Shown: positions 8,472-16,118 of the stretch, piece after piece
How positions within the stretch are numbered: the stretch's first letter is position 1
Layout: the number at the start of each line of letters is the position of its first letter
The notes under the pieces: generated by a model
Told to the model about the DNA's origin: nothing
Databases searched by the model: none
Seen by the model: the letters and a program-made list of their open reading frames with translations, nothing else
From: CALZBJ01 sp945619025
Lineage (GTDB): Bacteria > Pseudomonadota > Gammaproteobacteria > Cardiobacteriales > Wohlfahrtiimonadaceae
Assembly: GCA_945619025.1 (NCBI GenBank)
Contig: CALZBJ010000002.1
Coordinates: 124,001 to 188,000, forward strand
Direction: 5' to 3'
Length of the DNA: 64,000 nucleotides
Position numbers and translations under genes: made by a program

Positions 8472-8976
8472 ACAACGCACTCTCTTTTTGCCCCTCCTTG
8501 CGGGATTATGGCTATTTCAAATGGCGTGGGCACTGCCTGAAGATCGCGATCTACCCGTCGATATCGTCTCCGATACCGGCGAATATTTCCAAGAGGAAGG
8601 CTACGGAATCTATACCGGCAATGTAGTATTAACCCAAGGCACGTTAGAGATCAAAGCCGATAAAGCGACCTTTTATCTTAAAGAGGGCGTACTCGATTAT
8701 GTGGTGGCCGAGAGCCTACAAAAAGGGAAGCTCGTTAAGATTAAATATCTCCCCAATCACGATGATCCGTGGGTCTTTGGTGAAGGGAAAACCCTGCACT
8801 ATTATCCCAATAAAGAGCTGTTGACGCTTCTAACCAATGCGGAAGTGATTCAAGCGAACGACGTGGTCAAAGCCGAACAGATCGATTATCGCCTTGATAC
8901 CAAAAAAGTCACCGCGAGTCGCTCGAAAAAGGAACAGATTAAGATCACCATTCAGACCGGAAAAGGGGCGAAGTAA
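8452..8976 (+). CDS. lptA: LPS transport periplasmic protein LptA
   Basis: A periplasmic OstA-domain protein that polymerises into the bridge carrying LPS to LptDE. There is a signal peptide over roughly residues 1-27 ending in WALP, then the OstA repeat pattern (GEYFQEEGYGIYTGNVVLTQ, LEIKADKATFYL). It has 174 aa. It starts inside lptC and its stop TAA shares one base with the lptB ATG, so lptC-lptA-lptB form a coupled unit. Confidence 0.94.
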   Translation: MKRRNLKQRTLFLPLLAGLWLFQMAWALPEDRDLPVDIVSDTGEYFQEEGYGIYTGNVVLTQGTLEIKADKATFYLKEGVLDYVVAESLQKGKLVKIKYLPNHDDPWVFGEGKTLHYYPNKELLTLLTNAEVIQANDVVKAEQIDYRLDTKKVTASRSKKEQIKITIQTGKGAK

Positions 8977-9698
8977 TGAAGCTTGAAGCCAAAGAACTCG
9001 TTAAACGCTTTAAAAAACGAACCGTCGTCGATGGCGCGTCTTTCCATATCAGTTGCGGTGAAGTGGTTGGACTTTTGGGCCCGAATGGTGCCGGAAAAAC
9101 CACCAGTTTTTATATGACAGTCGGGCTTATTACCCCCGATGAGGGTGCGATCTTTATTGATGATAAAGAGATTACCAAACTCCCGATGCATGAGCGCTCC
9201 CATCTAGGGATTGGCTATCTACCACAAGAGGCATCAATCTTTCGTAAAATGACGACGCGTGAGAATATTTTAGCGATCTGCCAAACGCGCAAAGATCTCT
9301 CGAAAAAAGAGCAAGAAGTCTTAACCGACGGCCTTCTCGAAGAGTTTAAAATTACCCATATCGCCCATTCACTCGGGATTTCACTCTCAGGCGGTGAACG
9401 TCGTCGGGTCGAAATCGCGCGAAGCCTTGCGCTGAGCCCCAAATTTTTACTCCTCGATGAACCCTTTGCCGGCGTCGACCCGCTCTCCGTTGCGGACATT
9501 CAATCGATCATCCAAGACCTTGCGAAAAAAGGGATCGGCGTTCTCATCACCGACCACAATATTCGCGAAACCTTGAGCATTTGTGAGCGCTCCTATATCT
9601 TAAGTGCCGGACGCGTCATTGCAGAAGGCGATACCACCGCGCTCCTTGCCAATAAAGATGTGCGCCGTGTCTATCTTGGCGAAAATTTCTCGCTCTAA
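8976..9698 (+). CDS. lptB: LPS export ABC transporter ATPase LptB
   Basis: The cytoplasmic ATPase that powers LPS extraction with LptF and LptG, which lie outside this window. Walker A GPNGAGKTTSF is near residue 36, the signature is LSGGERRRVEIAR, Walker B is LLLDEPFAGVDP and the switch is ITDHNIRET. The GERRR signature and VDPLSV are typical of LptB. It has 240 aa. The next gene, sbcB, begins 31 nt downstream. Confidence 0.97.
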   Translation: MKLEAKELVKRFKKRTVVDGASFHISCGEVVGLLGPNGAGKTTSFYMTVGLITPDEGAIFIDDKEITKLPMHERSHLGIGYLPQEASIFRKMTTRENILAICQTRKDLSKKEQEVLTDGLLEEFKITHIAHSLGISLSGGERRRVEIARSLALSPKFLLLDEPFAGVDPLSVADIQSIIQDLAKKGIGVLITDHNIRETLSICERSYILSAGRVIAEGDTTALLANKDVRRVYLGENFSL

Positions 9699-9729
9699 CA
9701 CGATTCATCCATTGACCTATAGGCCACCT

Positions 9730-11145
9730 ATGAAGCAGACTCCGAGCTATTTTTTTTATGATCTAGAGACCTTTGGGCTCGACCCAAAACAGGATCGCAT
9801 CGCCCAATTTGCGGGGATTCGCACCGATCATAATTTCAATATCATTGGCGAGCCGGTCAATCTCTATTGCCAGCCCGCACTCGATTATATTCCCAACCCG
9901 GAATCGATCTTAATCACCGGCATTACCCTTGAGGAGTGTGAGGAGAAAGGGCTTCCCGAGTCGGAGTTTGCAAGCGCGATTCACACGCTGTTTTCAGTCC
10001 CCAACACCACCATTTTGGGCTATAACAATATCCGCTTTGACGATGAGATGATCCGTTATCTCTTCTATCGCAACTTTATCGATCCCTACGCCTACGCGTG
10101 GCAAAATGGCAATTCTCGCTGGGATCTTTTAGATGTGGTCCGCGCGACCTACGCTCTACGTCCTGAAGGAATTAAGTGGCCGAAAAATGAAGAGAACCCA
10201 AACATTGCAAGCCTTCGTCTTGAGCATCTGACAAAAGCGAATAACCTCCTACACGAAAAGGCGCACGATGCCTTAAGCGATGTCTATGCCACGATTGCCA
10301 TTGCCAAACTTTTAAAAACCCATCAGCCTAAACTCTTTAAATTCTTTTTTGAGAATCGCCTAGCGCGCGATCTAAAACGGCAGATCGACCTCGATAATCA
10401 TACGCCTTTTACCCATGTTTCCGGCATGTTTGGGGCAGATAATCAATATCTCGCCGCCATGATGCCGATCGCGATGCACCCGTGGAATCGAAATGGACTC
10501 ATTGCGGTGAATCTCATGGGCAATGTTGAGCAGCTTCTCACGCTTTCAAGCGCGGACATTCACGCCTATCTCTATACCAAAGATGAAGCACTTCCCGAGG
10601 GCATTGAGCGGATGCCGTTAAAACTTATTCATCTTAATCGAACGCCCATTATTGCGCCTTTAGGGGTGTTAAAAGGGGTTGATCAAACCAGCGTCGATGT
10701 GGAAACGGTGATGCGAAATTTTGAAATGCTCTTTAATCATCGCTTTGAACTAATGCAGAAGCTCACCGAAGTCTACCGAGAAAAACGCGACTTTTCTGCC
10801 CTTGAACCGCAAGATCCTGAAGCGCAGCTCTATGATGGCTTTTTCCCCGATGAGGATAAAAAAGAGATGGAGCGAATTTTGCGCCTCTCCTTTGATGAGA
10901 TTGCCGAGACGGAGTTTTTCTTTGAAGATGCTCGTTTATCGCCGCTTCTCTTCCGTTATCGCGCCAAAAATGCGCCGTTTACCTTAAATAAGGTGGAGCA
11001 AGATATCTGGAATCAGTTCGCCAAAGTTCGCCGTAATGGCTATAAAGAGGCGTTTCGCCCAATTTATGAGACGCTCCTTGAAAGCGATCTAACCGAGGAT
11101 CAGCGCACACTGCTTGAGAGTTGCCGACACTACTATTACGACTAA
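9730..11145 (+). CDS. sbcB: Exodeoxyribonuclease I
   Basis: A 3'-5' single-strand DNA exonuclease acting in recombination and mismatch repair. From ATG 9730 the protein is 471 aa, matching E. coli ExoI; a longer open frame reaches back into lptB but lacks a sensible start. DEDD motifs are visible: FYDLETFGLDP (motif I), GYNNIRFDDEM (motif II) and HDALSDVYATIAIA (motif III). The C-terminal SH3-like and helical regions are present. It follows lptB closely and is probably read from the same transcript. Confidence 0.95.
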   Translation: MKQTPSYFFYDLETFGLDPKQDRIAQFAGIRTDHNFNIIGEPVNLYCQPALDYIPNPESILITGITLEECEEKGLPESEFASAIHTLFSVPNTTILGYNNIRFDDEMIRYLFYRNFIDPYAYAWQNGNSRWDLLDVVRATYALRPEGIKWPKNEENPNIASLRLEHLTKANNLLHEKAHDALSDVYATIAIAKLLKTHQPKLFKFFFENRLARDLKRQIDLDNHTPFTHVSGMFGADNQYLAAMMPIAMHPWNRNGLIAVNLMGNVEQLLTLSSADIHAYLYTKDEALPEGIERMPLKLIHLNRTPIIAPLGVLKGVDQTSVDVETVMRNFEMLFNHRFELMQKLTEVYREKRDFSALEPQDPEAQLYDGFFPDEDKKEMERILRLSFDEIAETEFFFEDARLSPLLFRYRAKNAPFTLNKVEQDIWNQFAKVRRNGYKEAFRPIYETLLESDLTEDQRTLLESCRHYYYD

Positions 11146-11168
11146 TATTTTTCGATCATAAGGATTCA

Positions 11169-12035
11169 ATGACTGAACTTTCTGTCGCCACCATCAATCT
11201 CGATAATTTAGGGGAATGGAGCCACGCCACTCGCTTTGAGCGCTTAACAGAAGCCGTGAATACCGCCCTCAAACGTCCGATGATTATTGCGCTCCAAGAG
11301 ATCGGCGCCTTTGCTGAGGAGGAAAACGTCAATCTCGACGCGCCCCTTCCGGCAACCATTGATAAAACGCTGCTAGATTATCTCAATTCGGATCAACCGC
11401 TCGAGGCGCAATACCACTATGCAGAAATTGCGCCAAAACCCTTTACCACAGGCGGTGAACGCAATCACCACATTCGCTCCGCCTTTCTCTATCGCGCGCC
11501 AATTACACTCACCGAGTTACGCACACTTGGAGAGGATTCTCCCTTCTTTACCGGCAACACACTTGAAGGGAAAGAAGCACTCTCCCCTTCCCGTCGCCCA
11601 CTGCATGGGATATTTGATCTCAACGGCACACCGCTTCATCTCATCAATTGCCATCTTAAATCGATGAATGCGCCAACCAATGATCGTAAAAAGATCGCCC
11701 GGCGTCAGCGAAATGCTCAAGCGGAACAGATTCGACAGGACATTCAGAACCATAAAAATGAACCGCTAATGGTCCTTGGGGACTTTAATGATCTGCCTCA
11801 ATCAAAAACCATCGAGATTCTACGTGATCATCAAAGCTTAGCGTCGATCTGGAATGACACCCCGAAACCTTGCTATACTTATCGCTATAAAAACAAGCCG
11901 ATTGTACTCGATTATATTCTTTACAATCATCATCTTACCTTGATTGAGGTGAGTGCGCCGCCGCTCAATACGCCTCATTTAAGCCCAACGCGATTTAGTG
12001 ATCATGACCCAGTTGTTGCCACGTTTACACTTTAA
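11169..12035 (+). CDS. Endonuclease/exonuclease/phosphatase (EEP) family protein
   Basis: A 288-aa DNase I-like metal-dependent phosphodiesterase. EEP landmarks are ALQEIGAF (metal-binding Glu), GDFNDLP (catalytic D and N) and FSDHDPVVATF (terminal DH pair). No signal peptide is visible, so it is probably cytoplasmic. The substrate cannot be told from sequence; relatives act on DNA, RNA, phosphoinositides or nucleotides. Its ATG is 23 nt after sbcB, and its end overlaps the next gene by 32 nt, which suggests coupling with sbcB and the Sel1 protein. Confidence 0.85.
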   Translation: MTELSVATINLDNLGEWSHATRFERLTEAVNTALKRPMIIALQEIGAFAEEENVNLDAPLPATIDKTLLDYLNSDQPLEAQYHYAEIAPKPFTTGGERNHHIRSAFLYRAPITLTELRTLGEDSPFFTGNTLEGKEALSPSRRPLHGIFDLNGTPLHLINCHLKSMNAPTNDRKKIARRQRNAQAEQIRQDIQNHKNEPLMVLGDFNDLPQSKTIEILRDHQSLASIWNDTPKPCYTYRYKNKPIVLDYILYNHHLTLIEVSAPPLNTPHLSPTRFSDHDPVVATFTL

Positions 12036-13431
12036 CAAACCGCTCGTAACGCTCATTTTAATCAGCGTGCTCGGTACGCCGCTCAATGCTCAAACCTTTA
12101 AAGGAGCGATTGAGGCCTACGATCAGCAAAATTATAGCGAAGCATTTTCTCAATTTAGTGAGCTCGCCGCCCGCGGACATATCGATGCGCTCAACAATCT
12201 TGGCACGCTCTATCAGACCGGAAAAGGAGTGGAACGGAGCTATCCTGAAGCGGTACGCGCCTATAAACGAGCTGCGATTACTGGCCACATTAATGCCGCC
12301 TACAATCTTGCAAACCTCACCCGCCTTGGCATGGGAACGCCGAAGAATATTCCGGAAGCGTACGCGTGGAGTATTGTTGCCGCTCGCCATGGCGCCAGTG
12401 ACCTAATCGCATTTCGTGATGCGCTTCGCAAAGAACTCACTCTTAACGAGATTAAACAAGCTCATGAGCTCGCGCAAAAAGTGCTGATGCGACTTGGCCA
12501 ATACGAGGTAACGCTTGCATGGATGCTCCCCTCTGAGCTTCGCAATCCACTCTTCACGCCCGCCGCAAAAGTGAAAGATCCGGAAGCCAATCGCGCGTTT
12601 TCCAATGCGGATATCCAAAGAGATACCCAAGGAGACACAAAGGCTCATGCCAACTATCCCACACTAGTAAAAGAGCCTAAAAAAACACTCGCCTTTGAAT
12701 CCGGCTATAAAAATGGCGAAAATGCCGCCGCTCACACGGCGATGACGCCAACGAAAGAGAATAGCTATAAGATCGATGGCGTCGAGATTCCTGCGGGATT
12801 CTCTCCTTTAAGTCGGGATAAATCAGCCTATACTGGCATTCAAGAGCGCCCCACTCACTCTGAATCAGACAGATCTTCCATGACCGATAACAAAGCCCAA
12901 TCCATTGGGGGTGTTGATATTCCAGATGGATTTTCACTATTAAAACGCCGCTCTGAAACCGAAAAGCAAACGAGCACGCCGCTCAATGATGCGGGTGATT
13001 CGAACGCCTATGAAGATCACACTAATCAGTACAATGGACAAAATGAACCAACCCTTGCGCCGCCTCCTAAAGCCAAATCACGCACCTATTCCACTCAACT
13101 TGGGCATTCATCAACGACGATCTATCGCCCGCAACTAGAAACATTGGGGGAATATGAAAACGCGACTATTTTGCGCCCGCGCCGTGTGATTCCGATTAAA
13201 GAGCAGAGCCTCAATCAGCACAAACCCGTCAGTGACGCGGTGGAACGCTTAGTCAATAGCCTCTCCACTGCAATGGGAACGCCGTTTGATAAAACCCTCG
13301 GTGCGCTCATTCGCCTCAATCCCAATGCCTTTAAAGAGAGCGATAGCGGCGTGATTGAACAGATCAACCCTGAGCAATCCTTAAAAATCCCTTCAAAAGA
13401 ATTGATCTTAGAGTATTTCAATGAAGAATAG
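12004..13431 (+). CDS. Exported Sel1-repeat protein with FimV-like C-terminus
   Basis: From ATG 12004 the 475-aa product has a signal peptide ending near PLNAQ. Three Sel1-like repeats follow (roughly residues 25-140: AFSQFSELAARGHIDALNNL, GTLYQTGKGVERSYPEAVRA, YAWSIVAARHGA). The middle is disordered and contains a duplicated motif, GVEIPAGFSPL and GVDIPDGFSLL. The last 65 residues (TLGALIRLNPNAFKES, then LKIPSKE) resemble the LysM-like N-terminal module of FimV/Tsp45-type proteins. The role is unknown; the modules suggest a periplasmic peptidoglycan-associated scaffold. It overlaps the EEP gene and comF (11 nt). Confidence 0.75.
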   Translation: MTQLLPRLHFNKPLVTLILISVLGTPLNAQTFKGAIEAYDQQNYSEAFSQFSELAARGHIDALNNLGTLYQTGKGVERSYPEAVRAYKRAAITGHINAAYNLANLTRLGMGTPKNIPEAYAWSIVAARHGASDLIAFRDALRKELTLNEIKQAHELAQKVLMRLGQYEVTLAWMLPSELRNPLFTPAAKVKDPEANRAFSNADIQRDTQGDTKAHANYPTLVKEPKKTLAFESGYKNGENAAAHTAMTPTKENSYKIDGVEIPAGFSPLSRDKSAYTGIQERPTHSESDRSSMTDNKAQSIGGVDIPDGFSLLKRRSETEKQTSTPLNDAGDSNAYEDHTNQYNGQNEPTLAPPPKAKSRTYSTQLGHSSTTIYRPQLETLGEYENATILRPRRVIPIKEQSLNQHKPVSDAVERLVNSLSTAMGTPFDKTLGALIRLNPNAFKESDSGVIEQINPEQSLKIPSKELILEYFNEE

Positions 13432-14182
13432 ATCACTTCATTGGTTACAAGGGCTCTTGCGTCACGCGCTTCCAAGCCACTGTACGCTATGCGAAAATGC
13501 ACTTATTGATGCAGTATCTCATCCACTTCTGTGTGATGATTGTGCGCATGATCTACCCCACGCCGGCTCGGAATGTCTTATCTGCCAAACGGCACTTTCA
13601 TCGCCATTAACGGTACCGCAACAGCTTTGCCGAAATTGTAATGAAGAGAGCGCTCTTTCTAGTTTAACGGTACGTTTTCGTTATAAAGAGGGCATTAAAT
13701 CGATCATTCAGCGATTAAAGTTTAATCATCGGCCGGAACTGATCTCTCTCATTGCTTCACTCATGCAACCTTTCTTTGATCACCGAATCACAGAGCTCAC
13801 GCAAAAATACCGCGCGCCAATGACGCTGATTCCGATGCCCTCCGACCGATTTCGCTTAGCACGACGGGGCTTTAATCCAACCCTTGAGATACTAAAAAAG
13901 CTCTGCCAATCATCACCTAAATCACTTATCACCTTTTTGCCCAATTATCTGCACAAATATGCATTTTTCATACCTCAAAGCGAGCTGAATCGAAAAGAGC
14001 GCCTTGAAAACCTAAATGGAGCATTTTATACGAAACGATCTCTTAAGCCCCTTATCAAAGGGAAAAATATTCTGCTTTTTGATGATGTGATTACAACAGG
14101 GACATCCCTTGAAGTATCAGCAAGAACACTCATCAACAATGGCGCGAACTCCGTTCACGGCCTACTTATCGCCCGCGCGTAG
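13421..14182 (+). CDS. comF: ComF family amidophosphoribosyltransferase-like protein
   Basis: A 253-aa ComF/GntX-type protein. The N-terminus carries paired zinc-ribbon cysteines (CTLCEN, CDDCAHD, CLICQ, CRNCNEE) and the C-terminus a type I phosphoribosyltransferase fold with PRPP motif LLFDDVITTGTS. ComF is required for transformation in several bacteria, where it acts with ComFA and PriA-linked steps. Natural competence cannot be inferred from this gene alone. The start overlaps the Sel1 gene by 11 nt, placing it last in the rpiA-comF block. Confidence 0.9.
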   Translation: MKNRSLHWLQGLLRHALPSHCTLCENALIDAVSHPLLCDDCAHDLPHAGSECLICQTALSSPLTVPQQLCRNCNEESALSSLTVRFRYKEGIKSIIQRLKFNHRPELISLIASLMQPFFDHRITELTQKYRAPMTLIPMPSDRFRLARRGFNPTLEILKKLCQSSPKSLITFLPNYLHKYAFFIPQSELNRKERLENLNGAFYTKRSLKPLIKGKNILLFDDVITTGTSLEVSARTLINNGANSVHGLLIARA

Positions 14183-14183
14183 G

Positions 14184-14212
14184 TTGAAAAAATCGCGAAT
14201 TTATGGCATATT
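14184..14212 (+). promoter_or_regulatory. Sigma-70 promoter of 6S RNA
   Basis: TTGAAA (14184-14189), a 17-bp spacer and CATATT (14207-14212) sit so that transcription should begin near 14219, exactly where the closing stem of the predicted 6S RNA begins. It lies immediately after the comF stop. Confidence 0.7.
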
Positions 14213-14218
14213 GAGGTT

Positions 14219-14418
14219 GGTGCGTTCCTGTTATGTACGGGCGTTTACACTATACACCTCTTGATCCTAATTTTTATACTTTGGAATGCCTTAATTGGCC
14301 TTTGGTGTGCAAGCTGATTTAGTTCAGAAGCCTAAAGAAGTCCATCTAGGAATCCACTTGAACCTAAGCGTTCAAGAGTCTTAGTGTCGAGCCACGGCTA
14401 CTATGGGGACGCATCCTT
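14219..14418 (+). ncRNA. ssrS: 6S RNA
   Basis: A 200-nt non-coding RNA that would mimic an open promoter and bind sigma-70 RNA polymerase in stationary phase. The ends pair over 10 bp (GGTGCGTTCC at 14219-14228 with GGGACGCATC at 14406-14415). Further inward ACACTA pairs with TAGTGT and GGC with GCC, giving the rod shape of 6S. The diagnostic CTTGAACC...GTTCAAG hairpin of the 3' strand of the central bubble is present, as in E. coli ssrS. The T-rich end (CCTTTTTCT) follows. E. coli 6S precedes the 5-formyl-THF cyclo-ligase gene; here it follows comF and has no such neighbour. Known from pattern matching, not covariance scoring. Confidence 0.8.
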
Positions 14419-14572
14419 TTTCTCCCTCCCATATAATTCCTCCCCCGAATGTCATCATTGACAGTCCTTCCCTTCTTATTACCTCTCCCCACCAACTCTC
14501 AAGTCTTTTCGACTTCCCCCCCCACAGCATAAAAACAACGCCACAGTAACCTGTAATCTCTCTTTATTTTAG

Positions 14573-14624
14573 ACAATAAAAAACGTCTCTTTGATTTATC
14601 AACGAGTGACGTTCAAAGAGACGT
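14573..14624 (-). terminator. Intrinsic terminator of first OmpA-like gene
   Basis: ACGTCTCTTTGA (14583-14594) and TCAAAGAGACGT (14613-14624) form a perfect 12-bp stem. On the minus strand it is followed by TTTTTTATT. The remainder of the 14419-14672 gap is pyrimidine-rich with no ORF or other structure that I can support. Confidence 0.85.
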
Positions 14625-14672
14625 GTCTGTTTTTACAAATATGGAGAGTTATTTGGTCTTAACCAAATGAAA

Positions 14673-15200
14673 TTATTTGTTTACCACTTCTTTCTTAACA
14701 TCAATTAAGATGTCAACACGGCGGTTTTTCGCACGGTTTTCACGAGTATCGTTCGGTACTACAGGCTCTAATTCACCGCGACCTTCTGAACGAATTGCGT
14801 TTGCATCAACGCCTTGTGCAACTAAGTAATCAGCTACTGATTTCGCACGGCGCTCTGAAAGACCTTGGTTATATGCCGCAGGACCGGTTGAGTCTGTGTG
14901 ACCTACCACTGCGATACCTTTAGTTTGAACGCGTTTTAACTCATCAACGATTTCGTCAAGCTTCGCTTTACCAGCTGGTTTAAGGTCTGCTTTGTCAAAA
15001 TCAAAGAAGGTGTTGGTTTCAAACGAAAGTTGTTTTACTGTAACGCCACAGCCTTCAGTACCACCACGTGTTTGTACGCAGTCGCCTTGACGGTCTGTAA
15101 TGAAGTTACCCCAACGGTCGGTTAAGGTTTTATCTTCGGCCATTGCAGATGTGGAGAACACTAAAGAACCCACTAATAATGCAAACTTTAACTTATTCAC
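14673..15200 (-). CDS. OmpA-family peptidoglycan-binding protein (copy 1)
   Basis: A 175-aa exported protein: signal peptide MNKLKFALLVGSLVFSTSAMA, a short linker with TDRWGNFITDRQGDCVQT, then an OmpA C-terminal domain (about 60-165) containing FDFDKADLKPAGKAKLDE, VVGHTDSTGPAAYNQGLSERRA and NDTRENRAKNRRVDI. The NxRVDI block with the D and R residues binds diaminopimelate in peptidoglycan. There is no beta-barrel and no lipobox, so it should be a soluble periplasmic linker protein. It is a close paralogue of the gene at 15432-15944, with its own promoter gap and terminator. Confidence 0.88.
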   Translation of the reverse strand: MNKLKFALLVGSLVFSTSAMAEDKTLTDRWGNFITDRQGDCVQTRGGTEGCGVTVKQLSFETNTFFDFDKADLKPAGKAKLDEIVDELKRVQTKGIAVVGHTDSTGPAAYNQGLSERRAKSVADYLVAQGVDANAIRSEGRGELEPVVPNDTRENRAKNRRVDILIDVKKEVVNK

Positions 15201-15352
15201 TATATTTTCTCCTCATAAGTATCTGTTTAATACGAATTAATCTTACAATTACTCTTAAGTATAGTCAAAAAACTCTATCTAACGCAATCATTATTATCTA
15301 TATCGTTCCCGTACTATATCAAATCTAAAATGAAGGCGCATAAAAAAAGCAC

Positions 15353-15380
15353 AAAAAAACCCCTCCGAAGAGGGGCTTTT
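15353..15380 (-). terminator. Intrinsic terminator of second OmpA-like gene
   Basis: CCCCTC, loop CGAA, GAGGGG at 15360-15375, with a T7 run on the minus strand (AAAAAAA at 15353-15359 on the plus strand). Confidence 0.85.
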
Positions 15381-15431
15381 AGATCTAAAACTAGATCTGA
15401 ATCACTAATTAACGCGGTTAAGCGTCTTTAA

Positions 15432-15944
15432 TTAGTTGATTGTGATGTCAACACGGCGGTTTTTCGCACGGTTTTCACGCGTATCGTTAGGAGCGATAGG
15501 TTGGTTTGCACCGTAACCTACTGCGTTGATTAAGTTTGCATCAACGCCTTTTGATACTAAGTATGCTTCAACTGATTTAGCACGACGCTCAGAAAGACCT
15601 TGGTTGTAAGCAGCTGGACCTGTTGCGTCAGTGTGACCTGCGAGGCTGATGCTGTTTACTTTTTTGCTGCCTAATTCTGCAACTAATTCGTCTAATTTAG
15701 CTTTACCAGCTGGTTTAATCGTTGCTTTGTCAAAATCAAAGAATGCGTCTGCTTCATAAGTTTTAACTTCTTGTACAGGTGCGCCACAAGCGTCCGCTGT
15801 ACCACCGATAGTTAATACGCACTCGCCTTGACGGTCAGTAACGCCTTGTCCTTGACGATCAGTAAGGCCTTTGTGATCTTGAGCCATTGCTGATGTTGTA
15901 AGGATTAAGCCTGAAAGCATAGCGATTGTTAATTTCTTTTTCAT
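15432..15944 (-). CDS. OmpA-family peptidoglycan-binding protein (copy 2)
   Basis: A 170-aa paralogue of the protein at 14673-15200. It has a signal peptide ending TSAMAQD, then a duplicated motif GLTDRQGQGVTDRQGECVLT, and an OmpA-like domain with FFDFDKATIKPAGKAKLDEL, GHTDATGPAAYNQGLSERRA and NDTRENRAKNRRVDITIN. It would anchor to peptidoglycan from the periplasm. The two copies share long identical coding stretches near the C-terminus, pointing to a local duplication. The purpose of the TDRQG region is unknown. Confidence 0.88.
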   Translation of the reverse strand: MKKKLTIAMLSGLILTTSAMAQDHKGLTDRQGQGVTDRQGECVLTIGGTADACGAPVQEVKTYEADAFFDFDKATIKPAGKAKLDELVAELGSKKVNSISLAGHTDATGPAAYNQGLSERRAKSVEAYLVSKGVDANLINAVGYGANQPIAPNDTRENRAKNRRVDITIN

Positions 15945-16118
15945 AAATTCTCTCCAATTAATAAAAACAATATAGATAACAAATATACTGTAACCTTAAC
16001 AGCTCAATTTGTTTCCTATAATACCCTATTTACAAGATAAAAACATATTTTATTTTCCCTCGGATTGGCCTAAATCATTCAATTTCCAACCCTTGAGGAA
16101 AATCGTTTTTTATCCACT

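Noticed and set aside
14673..15944. Direct repeat or mobile element caused by identical stretches at both OmpA genes
   Set aside because: The identity is confined to coding sequence of two paralogues; no inverted ends, target duplications or transposase.
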